DNA from: Candidatus Bipolaricaulota bacterium
GTDB lineage: Bacteria > Bipolaricaulota > Bipolaricaulia > Bipolaricaulales > Bipolaricaulaceae
Direction of reading: 5' to 3'
Length of the DNA: 7,087 nucleotides
Assembly: GCA_021159405.1 (NCBI GenBank)
Contig: JAGGRX010000103.1
Location: 1 to 7,087 of the forward strand
Made by a program: the position numbers and the translations under genes. Below the pieces are notes generated by a model, which worked only from the letters and a program-made list of their open reading frames with translations, made no database searches and had not been told where the DNA came from. Below, piece after piece: positions 1 through 5,354 of the stretch; the first letter of the stretch is position 1, and every line of letters starts with the position of its first letter.

Positions 1-176
1 GCCAGCACCAGCGCCAGCACCGGGATGGCCACCAAGGTGGCCACTGCCAGCTCCCAGGCCCCGGTCAGCGCCCCGAACACCGCCCCCAGGGTGGTGGTCA
101 CGATGGAGATGGGAAGGCCGATTCCCAGGCGAATCGCCCGCCGGGCCCACTCCTTGAGTTCCTTTCCTGTTCTCAT
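1..176 (-). CDS. Membrane protein of unknown family, 5' part only (runs off left edge)
   Basis: The first 58 codons are present. The protein begins MRTGKELKEWARRAIRLG, a short basic cytoplasmic N-terminus. Two hydrophobic stretches follow, roughly residues 18-38 and 41-58, separated by a GAW turn and rich in Gly, Ala, Val and Thr, so it is very probably an integral membrane protein. The ATG overlaps the bactofilin stop codon (ATGA, 4-base overlap), and GAGG lies seven bases upstream, so it is translationally coupled to the bactofilin and is the fourth gene of that operon. I do not recognise the family. From its position I infer that it could anchor or report on the bactofilin polymer at the membrane. 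The 3' part lies outside the window, so length and additional domains are unknown. Confidence 0.7.
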   Translation of the reverse strand, partial: MRTGKELKEWARRAIRLGIGLPISIVTTTLGAVFGALTGAWELAVATLVAIPVLALVL

Positions 177-889
177 CCCTTGACCTCTTCCCCCACTTCG
201 GCCTCTGGGGAGGCCTCCAGGGACTCCTGGTACTCCACCCGGCCGATCCGACAGCCAGGACCGATCCTAACCACCCGACCTCGTACCACCTCGGCCACCA
301 CCCATTCCAGGTCCAATTCGTCCCCCTCCACCGCCTCCACCTCCAAGGACCCCTTTCCGTGAGTGCCAAAAAGGCGTCCCAGGAGCCCGCCCCATGAGCT
401 TTCGCGGCGGACCTCGATCACCTCCCCGCCCAGCTCCCGGGCCTTGGAGTGGTCCTCCAGGCGGATCTCCACCCGATCGGCGGAGATCAGGCCCTCCACC
501 TTGAACATACCGGAAAGCCTCACCGTGTCCGCCTCGATGTCCCCCTTCGCCTTGAGGGCGCCGTTCACCCGGATGTAGCCGCCTTGGATGGGGCCACACT
601 TGGCCGCTCCGGACACTTTGAGCTCCCGAGCCGTGACCCGCCCTTCCACCTTGAACGAGCCGGAGGCTTCCCCTTCTTCGATATCCAGATCCCCCTCAGC
701 CTTAAACGCACCCGAGACATCGAACCTGCGGGCCCTGAGGGACCCCTCCACGGTGACAGCACCGGCGCCCTTGAATTCCTCGGCCTCCACGTCCCCGGTC
801 ACCTTGCCGGAGCCGGAGATCTTCACCCGGTCGTAGACCCCACCCTCCACCTTGCCGGAGCCGGCTATTGAAATGCTCTTCCTGTCCAC
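173..889 (-). CDS. Bactofilin-type polymer-forming cytoskeletal protein (YhbE/YhbF-like)
   Basis: The 238-residue protein is dominated by about eight imperfect repeats of 16-18 residues with the core SG-x-x-K-(V/A)-x-G-(D/G/R)-(V/I/L), for example SGSGKVEGGV, SGAFKAEGDL and SGMFKVEGLI, spanning roughly residues 9-145. Such rungs form the right-handed beta-helix of bactofilins, which polymerise into filaments or sheets without nucleotide. The C-terminal third carries GDELDLEWVVAEVVRG followed by RIGPGCRIGRVEY, which resembles my recollection of the C-terminus of Bacillus YhbE/YhbF, and then an acidic tail. The start is GTG, placed immediately after the yhbD-like stop (TGA-GTG) with GGAGG upstream; no ATG is better placed. 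It sits between the YhbD-like regulator and a membrane protein. Bacillus homologues have been linked to motility; the role here is not visible from sequence. The family assignment is firm, the function is inferred. Confidence 0.88.
   Translation of the reverse strand: MDRKSISIAGSGKVEGGVYDRVKISGSGKVTGDVEAEEFKGAGAVTVEGSLRARRFDVSGAFKAEGDLDIEEGEASGSFKVEGRVTARELKVSGAAKCGPIQGGYIRVNGALKAKGDIEADTVRLSGMFKVEGLISADRVEIRLEDHSKARELGGEVIEVRRESSWGGLLGRLFGTHGKGSLEVEAVEGDELDLEWVVAEVVRGRVVRIGPGCRIGRVEYQESLEASPEAEVGEEVKG
800..864 (-). repeat. Exact 17-base direct repeat coding two bactofilin rungs
   Basis: The plus-strand word CACCTTGCCGGAGCCGG occurs at 800-816 and again at 848-864, a period of 48 bases or 16 codons, coding the first two SGSGKV rungs. 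Diverged copies, such as the one near 645-665 with GAAC in place of GCCG, code later rungs. The identity at DNA level suggests a recent rung duplication or gene conversion at the N-terminus. Confidence 0.7.
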
Positions 890-1531
890 TCAACCCACCT
901 CCCCAAGTGAAAGCTTCAGTCGCTCCAAAAGCTTTTCCAGGTCAAGCCTGAGCAGTACTCGGCAGCCGGGATCGAGCCTAAGGGGTTCCCGCCCCAAAAG
1001 GGCGAACGCCACCCGCAGCGAAAGCCCCTCCCCGGCCACCTCCTTCTCGGCGAGAATACAAACAAGTCCTGCCGGTGCCTTCAGCACTTCCTCCGGGGTC
1101 TTTCGCAGGAGCTCCACCAGGAGCTTTGCCTCTCCGGGGCGCCCGCCCCGACGCACCGCCTCGGCCCCACACGCCAAGGCCAAAAGCTCCGCGAATGTAT
1201 ACCCGCCTTCCTTCCACAGAAAGCTCTTCCCTTCCCTCCCAATAGGGGGGAGGGAGACGGGGTCGTCCCACCGGATCGCCTCCGGCCGCGCCTCCGGGGA
1301 CAGCAAGGCCACAAGCTCATCCAGCGAGCGCTCCCCCTTCAGCTCCTGGATGCGGCGGATCCGCTCCAGGATCTTTTCTTTCGGGAAGAACGTCTCCTGG
1401 CCGGTGGGGGTGGCCTTGCGGATGAACCACGCCTCCGGGATCAGCCCTTTCCTCTTCCAGCGATAGAGCTGCCCATACGAGATCCCGGTGAGGCGCAGAA
1501 CCTCCTTTTTGGAAATGAGCTCCTCTGCCAT
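890..1531 (-). CDS. yhbD: YhbD-family (DUF4004) protein with MerR-like helix-turn-helix
   Basis: The 213-residue protein starts MAEELISKKEVLRLTGISYG. Residues about 5-75 form a MerR-like winged helix-turn-helix: LISKKEVLRLTGISYGQLYR, then WKRKGLIPEAWFIRK, TGQETFFPKEKILERI and a helix ending in SLDEL. This matches the YhbD/DUF4004 N-terminus, including the TGISYGQLYRWKRK and GQETFFPK signatures. Residues about 80-213 are a helical domain without a familiar ligand motif, ending in an amphipathic Leu/Lys/Glu helix. ATG overlaps the stop of the preceding small gene by one base (TGATG). A reading frame extends 45 codons further upstream, but those codons are Pro/Gly-rich and lie inside the small gene, so I reject that start. 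Next to a bactofilin it mirrors Bacillus yhbD-yhbE-yhbF. It may regulate its own promoter at 1762-1790, an inference untested here; DNA binding itself is inferred from the fold. Confidence 0.88.
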   Translation of the reverse strand: MAEELISKKEVLRLTGISYGQLYRWKRKGLIPEAWFIRKATPTGQETFFPKEKILERIRRIQELKGERSLDELVALLSPEARPEAIRWDDPVSLPPIGREGKSFLWKEGGYTFAELLALACGAEAVRRGGRPGEAKLLVELLRKTPEEVLKAPAGLVCILAEKEVAGEGLSLRVAFALLGREPLRLDPGCRVLLRLDLEKLLERLKLSLGEVG

Positions 1532-1740
1532 CAGGTGGCCTTCAGGGCGCGGGCCAAGGTGGCCCGCACCTCCTCCCGGGGGAGGGCACTGAGGGCGCGG
1601 CACAGGGCTCGCTCCAGTTCCCTCCGGGCCTTGGCCTCCTGCAGCAGGGCCTGCCGTCTCCGCCACCGCTCCGCCTCAGCTAGGCGCAGCCGGTGCTGTC
1701 CCTGAGCCAGCCTTTCCATAGTGAACCAGTCGTAAAACAA
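1531..1740 (-). CDS. Small charged helical protein (69 aa), first gene of the bactofilin operon
   Basis: The product begins (TTG start read as Met) MFYDWFTMERLAQ and continues as an Arg/Glu/Ala/Leu-rich helix to residue 69, with heptad-like hydrophobic spacing suggesting a coiled coil or amphipathic helix. There is no signal peptide, membrane segment or recognisable domain. I chose the TTG at 1740 because a full AGGAGG lies five bases upstream and the predicted transcript begins about 15 bases upstream. An in-frame ATG at 1719 would give 62 residues but sits 26 bases from that ribosome binding site. Its stop overlaps the yhbD-like ATG by one base, arguing strongly that it is really translated. 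As first gene behind the regulated promoter it may be an accessory of the YhbD/bactofilin module. Family unknown; gene reality fairly certain, function not known. Confidence 0.7.
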   Translation of the reverse strand: MFYDWFTMERLAQGQHRLRLAEAERWRRRQALLQEAKARRELERALCRALSALPREEVRATLARALKAT

Positions 1741-1746
1741 ACTGAC
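1741..1746 (-). promoter_or_regulatory. Ribosome binding site deciding a TTG start (AGGAGG core 1746-1751)
   Basis: On the minus strand AGGAGG (1751-1746) is followed by TCAGT and then TTG at 1740, an ideal spacing of five. The same GGAGG is the right arm of a perfect dyad, CCTCC-GAGA-GGAGG (1759-1746), extendable by G-U, G-C and U-A pairs to eight. If a transcript starts upstream of about 1762, for example by read-through from tldE, this would hide the site in a hairpin with a GNRA tetraloop. A transcript from the local promoter would begin inside the left arm and leave it open. Confidence 0.6.
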
Positions 1747-1760
1747 CTCCTCTCGGAGGC

Positions 1761-1783
1761 CAGTGTAACATAACACTGTTACA
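1761..1783. promoter_or_regulatory. Operator-like overlapping inverted repeats in the promoter spacer and -10
   Basis: A perfect 7-base-arm palindrome TGTAACA-N6-TGTTACA occupies 1764-1783, filling most of the spacer and entering the -10. Two further dyads overlap it: TAACA-G-TGTTA (1771-1781) and CAGTGT-N6-ACACTG (1761-1778). The placement between -35 and -10 is where MerR-family proteins bind, although classical MerR activators act on 19-20-base spacers and this one is 17, which fits a repressor better. The YhbD-like protein encoded downstream is the obvious candidate binder, by inference only. Confidence 0.6.
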
Positions 1784-1790
1784 AAGTCAA
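1762..1790 (-). promoter_or_regulatory. Sigma-A-type promoter of the yhbD-bactofilin operon
   Basis: On the minus strand the -35 box TTGACT (1790-1785, five of six consensus) and the -10 box TACACT (1767-1762, four of six) are separated by exactly 17 bases. A TG one base before the -10 makes an extended -10. The start of transcription is expected near 1755-1753, giving a leader of about 13-15 bases that contains the AGGAGG site of the small gene. The -35 begins three bases after the tldE stop codon, and I see no terminator between, so read-through from tldDE is possible in addition. Confidence 0.75.
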
Positions 1791-1793
1791 GGG

Positions 1794-3116
1794 TCAGCGG
1801 GTCACCACCGATACCCCTTCCGCCAGAATAGGAGGCACGTAGGCCGTGCCGTAGACCCACTCCGGGGCTCCGCCTATCGCCTTGAGGCCGTCCTTTAGGA
1901 CCTCGTACACGTTGCCCGCGATCATCGTGTTCTTGAGCCGTCCCTTGACCTTTCCGTCCTTTACCACGAATCCCACGCCCACGTTGTTGGAGAAGGCTCC
2001 GGACTGGATGTTCCCCTGTCCGAGGCCCAACACGTCAGCAACGATGATCCCTTCGCGCATTTCGGCGATGAGGTCCTCCAGGGAGCCCTCCCCCGGCTGG
2101 ATAACGATGTTACGCACGTTGGGGGAAGGTGGGGTGCGGAACCCGCCCCCGCCCAGCATGCCGCCCCGGATCCCGCTTCCCGTGGGGTCGGCGTCGGCCA
2201 AGGCCGCTGCCCGTAGGTCGAAGAAGAAGTTCTTCACCACCCCTTCCTCGGCCAAGGGGAGCCGGGAGGTAGGGACCCCTTCGTCGTCGAAGGACCGGGA
2301 ACTCGGGCCATAGGGGAGGCGCCCTTCGTCCACCAAGGTGAACTTTCGGTCAAATGCCTGCTCGCCGATCCTCCCCTTTAAGGGGGAAGTCCCCATCACC
2401 ACGGACAGGCCCGAGAAGCCCACCATGAGGGGGAGGAAGAGCACAACGGTGCCCTTAGGGGTAAACAGGACCGGGGGTTTGCCTTGGGGGGCCGGCACCA
2501 CGTGCTCCCCCCAGCGCAGGTACTTGAGCGCCTCGGCGATCAGCTCCTCGGGGACCAAATCCGCCCGGCGGCGCACGGTCCTTCCCACCCAAAGTAGATA
2601 GATATCCCCCTCCCGGATCCACTGGGCCTCGATCCCCATGGAGAGGAGGGATCGCCTTTCGGTAAGCTCCCCGCCGGAGGTGTTCTCGATCCGCACCTTG
2701 AGCGTGCCCCTGGAAAGGGAGACATCAACGATCACGTCGGGAAATTCCTCCCGGATCGCCCGCACCGCCTCCTCCCCCCAGGAGATGAGCTCGTCCGGGG
2801 AGATCCCGAGCACCTCCTCGTCCAGCACCTCGACCTCCTCCCCTGGGGAAAGCTTGGGGAACTTGAAAGGAGCCGGGTCCCCGTGTCTGGCGGAGGCCAG
2901 GGCCGCCTGTAGGAGCCCCTCCTCGTCTTCGCCGGCGGTGGAGGCAAAGCCCAGCCGCCCGTCTACGATCACCCGCAAGGCGCGGCCCAAGATCTCCCGG
3001 GAGGCGACCTTCTCGATCTCCCCGCCCCGGAAGGTCACGTCCACCGTGCTCCTCAGCTCCTCATAAAGCTCCGCGCTCTCGGCGGCCTGAGTCGCCCGCT
3101 CCAAGATCCCCATCAT
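1794..3116 (-). CDS. tldE: TldE/PmbA, non-catalytic partner of the TldD metalloprotease
   Basis: The 440-residue protein has the usual length and layout of the PmbA/TldE branch of the TldD/PmbA family. An N-terminal alpha/beta domain (about 1-200) is followed by the C-terminal barrel-like domain with SSRSFDDEGVPTSRLPL (272-288), VRNIVIQPGEGSLEDLI (334-350), QSGAFSNNVGVGFVVKDG (371-388) and MIAGNVYEVL (398-407). The HExxxH zinc motif of TldD is absent; the matching stretch near 222-240 is purely hydrophobic, as expected for TldE. In Escherichia coli TldD and TldE form a complex that degrades unfolded peptides, processes the microcin B17 leader and removes the CcdA antitoxin. ATG at 3116 overlaps the tldD stop by four bases. 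A second ATG follows at once at 3113 and is better spaced (six bases) from AGGAGG, so the protein may begin one residue later. Confidence 0.93.
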   Translation of the reverse strand: MMGILERATQAAESAELYEELRSTVDVTFRGGEIEKVASREILGRALRVIVDGRLGFASTAGEDEEGLLQAALASARHGDPAPFKFPKLSPGEEVEVLDEEVLGISPDELISWGEEAVRAIREEFPDVIVDVSLSRGTLKVRIENTSGGELTERRSLLSMGIEAQWIREGDIYLLWVGRTVRRRADLVPEELIAEALKYLRWGEHVVPAPQGKPPVLFTPKGTVVLFLPLMVGFSGLSVVMGTSPLKGRIGEQAFDRKFTLVDEGRLPYGPSSRSFDDEGVPTSRLPLAEEGVVKNFFFDLRAAALADADPTGSGIRGGMLGGGGFRTPPSPNVRNIVIQPGEGSLEDLIAEMREGIIVADVLGLGQGNIQSGAFSNNVGVGFVVKDGKVKGRLKNTMIAGNVYEVLKDGLKAIGGAPEWVYGTAYVPPILAEGVSVVTR

Positions 3117-4486
3117 CTGCCTCCTATGATCACATCACGGACCCGCACGTGGGGCGCCCCGTCGGTAACCGGCAGGGGCGACTGGTCTTCTTTGCCGCAG
3201 CCCCCGGCCCCGCCCTTGAGCTGGAAGTCGTTTCCGATCGCTTCGATGTTCCTGAGGGTGTCGAATACGTTGCCGGTGAGCACCACGTCCCTGAGCATCT
3301 CCCCGAGCTCCCCCCCTTTGATCTCGTAGGCGTACTGGGCGGAGAAGGTGAACTGCTCAAACTCGGTCTGGCCACCGAACGCCCCTTTGGCGTAGATGCC
3401 GTGGTCGATCCCGGAGATGAGCTCCTCGAAGGACGCCTCCCCGGGCTCGATGTAGGTGTTGCGCATCCTGACGATGGGCTCATGCTCCCAGGACACGGCC
3501 CGGGCATTTCCGGTAGGTTCCATCCCGGTCTTGGCCGCGGTGGCTCGGGAGTGCATGAGCCCACTCAGCACCCCTTCTTTGATGAGATAGACCTTCCTGC
3601 GGGGCACGCCCTCGTCGTCGTATGGGGCGTTCCCCCGTCGGCCCGGGATGTAGCCCTCCTCCACAACGTTTAACTGCTCCACGCCAAAACGCCTGCCGAG
3701 TTGCATCACCTTCCGCATCGGTTCGTTTTTCAGCAGAAAGTCCGCCTCACAGATGTGGCCGAACGCCTCGTGGATGAACACCCCGGCCAGCTCCTGGTCC
3801 AGAACCACCGTGTAGCGACCGCCCTTGACCGGCTTGGCCGAAAGCAGGTCCACGGCCCTCCGGGCGGCGGCCTCCGCCCGCTCCTCAAGACCCTGGGCGA
3901 TCTCGTATCCTCCTGCTTCGCCGATGGATTCAAAGGCCTGCTGGACGTCCCCGTTGCGGCGGGCCACAGCCAGAAGGAGCACCGTCACATCCGGGATGGC
4001 CTGCTCCAGGTAGGTGCCTTCGGTGTTAGCATAGATCACGTGCCTCAGGGCATCGGTATAGCGGACCGAGCTCGAGACGATCTCCGGGGAAAAACCGAGG
4101 ATCAGCCGGTTGTAAGCCTCGGCGAGCTTTCGCTTTTCCTCCAGGGGCACCTCCCGAAAGTCGTTTTCTAGCTGGGGCAGGAACTTGTCTTGGACCGGCG
4201 GGACCTCCGCCAGGCGGATTGGGTCGGAAACCTTATGGGCGGCGGCCCGGGCGAGTCGTGCGGCCTCCGAGAGCTTTTGTGGGATCTCGTCCGGATCGGT
4301 GAACACCGCTATCCCCCACGCCCCACCCACCAAGGCCCGCACGATGCCGCCGGCCTCCCGGGACCGTTCCAGGGTCATGAGCTGGTCACGTTGAAAGGCC
4401 ACCCGCGACCGCTCCAGCTCCTCCCACCGGACCTCAGCGTAGTCGGCAGAACACCTCCTAAGAGCCTCCTGCAATTCCGCTTCCAT
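3113..4486 (-). CDS. tldD: TldD zinc metalloprotease
   Basis: The 457-residue protein has full TldD length. The zinc site is visible as HEAFGH (residues 239-244, HExxxH) followed by ICEADFL, with the third ligand expected at Cys430 in GGAGGCGKEDQ. Other family signatures are PYDDEGVPRRKVYLIKEG (288-305), the SRATAAKTGMEPTGNARA block (313-330), MRNTYIEPGEASFEELI (341-357) and LTGNVFDTLRNI (403-414). It probably forms a dimer-of-heterodimers protease with the TldE encoded directly downstream, whose start codon overlaps its stop. The complex admits only unfolded or small peptides. ATG at 4486 is preceded by AAGGGGGG at suitable spacing. Its physiological substrate here is unknown; no modified-peptide biosynthetic enzymes or toxin-antitoxin genes are in the window, so a general peptide clearance role is as likely as peptide maturation. 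Confidence 0.95.
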   Translation of the reverse strand: MEAELQEALRRCSADYAEVRWEELERSRVAFQRDQLMTLERSREAGGIVRALVGGAWGIAVFTDPDEIPQKLSEAARLARAAAHKVSDPIRLAEVPPVQDKFLPQLENDFREVPLEEKRKLAEAYNRLILGFSPEIVSSSVRYTDALRHVIYANTEGTYLEQAIPDVTVLLLAVARRNGDVQQAFESIGEAGGYEIAQGLEERAEAAARRAVDLLSAKPVKGGRYTVVLDQELAGVFIHEAFGHICEADFLLKNEPMRKVMQLGRRFGVEQLNVVEEGYIPGRRGNAPYDDEGVPRRKVYLIKEGVLSGLMHSRATAAKTGMEPTGNARAVSWEHEPIVRMRNTYIEPGEASFEELISGIDHGIYAKGAFGGQTEFEQFTFSAQYAYEIKGGELGEMLRDVVLTGNVFDTLRNIEAIGNDFQLKGGAGGCGKEDQSPLPVTDGAPHVRVRDVIIGGR

Positions 4487-4504
4487 AATCCCCCCTTCTT
4501 TTGC

Positions 4505-4510
4505 ATTTTA
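4505..4510 (-). promoter_or_regulatory. Possible -10 box upstream of tldD
   Basis: TAAAAT on the minus strand lies 18 bases before the tldD ATG and would give a leader of about 12 bases carrying the AAGGGGGG ribosome binding site. No acceptable -35 is found 16-18 bases upstream and there is no extended -10 TG, so this is weak. The 123-base gap between DUF2905 and tldD (4487-4609) otherwise holds no gene that I can support. Confidence 0.3.
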
Positions 4511-4609
4511 GCCCGGTTTGAAGTTCGGCGCCCGGGATCCTCGCCTGCGTGAAGCCGTCTCTTCGGAAGCAGACTGGAGGCAAACGTGGGCGAAACCAAA
4601 GCTCGTTTC

Positions 4610-4825
4610 CTATTTCCGAAACAGCATCAAGGCCAAGCTCACGATGACCGATAGGAGCAGACATGAGGCGAGCGGGAAGTAGAAGGTGAACCCGTCCCGC
4701 TGGATGCGGATGTCACCGGGAAGGCGGCCTAGGAAGGGCAGTTTCCCCCAAAGCCCCAGCCCTAGGATCACCAGGACGATCCCGAGCAGGACCAGCAAGC
4801 GACCGAGCCCAGAAAAGCCTTCCAT
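4610..4825 (-). CDS. DUF2905 family small membrane protein
   Basis: The 71-residue protein has two membrane segments, about residues 8-26 and 50-68, joined by a loop with KLPFLGRLPGDIRIQRDGFT and then FYFPLASCLLLS. The G-(K/R)-L-P-G-D-I-x-I-(Q/R)-R...F-x-F-Y-F-P-L pattern and the length are typical of DUF2905, a widespread two-pass inner-membrane family whose function is not known. It ends in the short basic tail FRK. ATG at 4825 has no Shine-Dalgarno sequence. A TAAAAT element ends eight bases before the ATG, suggesting a leaderless transcript. It is the first minus-strand gene of a divergent pair with the nitroreductase and lies 123 bases upstream of tldD, so it could be co-transcribed with tldDE, though the gap leaves that uncertain. 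Confidence 0.88.
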   Translation of the reverse strand: MEGFSGLGRLLVLLGIVLVILGLGLWGKLPFLGRLPGDIRIQRDGFTFYFPLASCLLLSVIVSLALMLFRK

Positions 4826-4829
4826 CGGC

Positions 4830-4835
4830 TATAAT
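4830..4835 (+). promoter_or_regulatory. Consensus -10 box of the nitroreductase operon
   Basis: TATAAT is a perfect -10 hexamer in otherwise GC-rich DNA. It predicts a start near 4842 and a leader of about 15 bases containing AGGAGG (4846-4851), five bases before the ATG at 4857. The -35 region would lie within the DUF2905 coding start and is not recognisable (GCCCAG at 17-base spacing), so an activator or an unusual sigma requirement is possible. The box overlaps the opposite-strand -10 element. Confidence 0.5.
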
Positions 4836-4839
4836 TTTA
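4834..4839 (-). promoter_or_regulatory. -10 box for a probably leaderless DUF2905 transcript
   Basis: TAAAAT on the minus strand is separated from the DUF2905 ATG (4825) by eight bases, so transcription should start at or within a few bases of the ATG. There is no ribosome binding site before this ATG, whereas most neighbouring genes have one. No clear -35 is visible; candidate positions fall inside the nitroreductase start. Confidence 0.4.
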
Positions 4840-4856
4840 CAACCAAGGAGGGAAAG

Positions 4857-5354
4857 ATGAACGAGGTACTCAGGGCCATTCGTGAACGTCGTTCGGTCCG
4901 CAGCTTCAAGACCGATCCCGTGGAGCCGGAGAAGATCGAGGCGATCCTGGAGGCGGGACGCTGGGCCCCCTCGGGGAAGAACACCCAGCCGTGGCGGTTT
5001 GTGGTGGTGGAGTCGCAAGAGAAGCGGGAGCAGCTCGGGCGGCTTGTGACTCAAATGGACATGATCCGCACCGCCCCGGTGACGATAGCGGTGCTTCTGG
5101 ACACCAAGGCGGGTTACGATCGGATCAAGGACGTCCAAGCGATCGGTGCTTGTGCCCAGAACATGCTGCTTGCGGCCCACTCGTTGGGCCTGGGGGCATG
5201 TTGGATCGGGCGGGTGCGTGACGAACAGGTGGAGCGGGTGCTTGGGACCAAGGAGCACGAGGAGCTGATGATGCTAATCCCCATCGGATACCCGGCGGAA
5301 TCCCCGGCCCCAAAGGAAAGGAAGCCTCTTTCCGAGCTGGTAAGGAGGATCTGA
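4857..5354 (+). CDS. Short nitroreductase-family FMN flavoprotein
   Basis: The 165-residue protein is a minimal single-domain nitroreductase. The FMN-phosphate contact motif is RERRSVRSF (9-17), followed by APSGKNTQPWRFVVV (37-51), whose NTQPW is the classical flavin/substrate segment. The C-terminal half has the dimer-forming helix with QAIGACAQNMLLAAHSLGLG (94-113), ACWIG (114-118) and LIPIGYPAESP (140-150). The family reduces nitroaromatics, quinones or enones with NAD(P)H; some members do dehalogenation or biosynthetic oxidations, and the substrate cannot be read from the sequence. ATG at 4857 has AGGAGG five bases upstream; the open frame continues 57 codons further upstream through the DUF2905 gene on the other strand, which I reject. 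The stop overlaps the next start by one base, so the two genes form an operon. Confidence 0.9.
   Translation: MNEVLRAIRERRSVRSFKTDPVEPEKIEAILEAGRWAPSGKNTQPWRFVVVESQEKREQLGRLVTQMDMIRTAPVTIAVLLDTKAGYDRIKDVQAIGACAQNMLLAAHSLGLGACWIGRVRDEQVERVLGTKEHEELMMLIPIGYPAESPAPKERKPLSELVRRI

Noticed and set aside
852..1466. 204-codon plus-strand open frame opposite the YhbD-like gene
   Set aside because: Ser/Arg/Pro-rich composition typical of antisense frames in GC-rich genes; no ribosome binding site and no recognisable domain.
1531..1666. 45-codon N-terminal extension of the YhbD-like protein
   Set aside because: The added residues are Gly/Pro-rich low-complexity, lie out of frame within the small gene, and the DUF4004 family begins at the internal MAEELISKKE. 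The one-base TGATG overlap also supports the shorter start.
1741..1860. 40-codon N-terminal extension of the small gene up to 1860
   Set aside because: It would run through the promoter and the end of tldE, and the residues there look like tldE read in another frame. The AGGAGG at 1751-1746 marks a later start.
3149..4171. 174- and 156-codon plus-strand open frames opposite tldD
   Set aside because: They mirror the codon structure of tldD, have no recognisable domain, and tldD itself is certain.
4540..4580. Short bulged hairpin (GTCT...AGAC with CTT/AAG) between DUF2905 and tldD
   Set aside because: Only seven pairs with a bulge and no T-tract; too weak to call a terminator or attenuator.
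4686..4856. 57-codon upstream extension of the nitroreductase
   Set aside because: It is antisense to DUF2905, and the ATG at 4857 has an ideal AGGAGG and begins exactly where nitroreductases normally begin.
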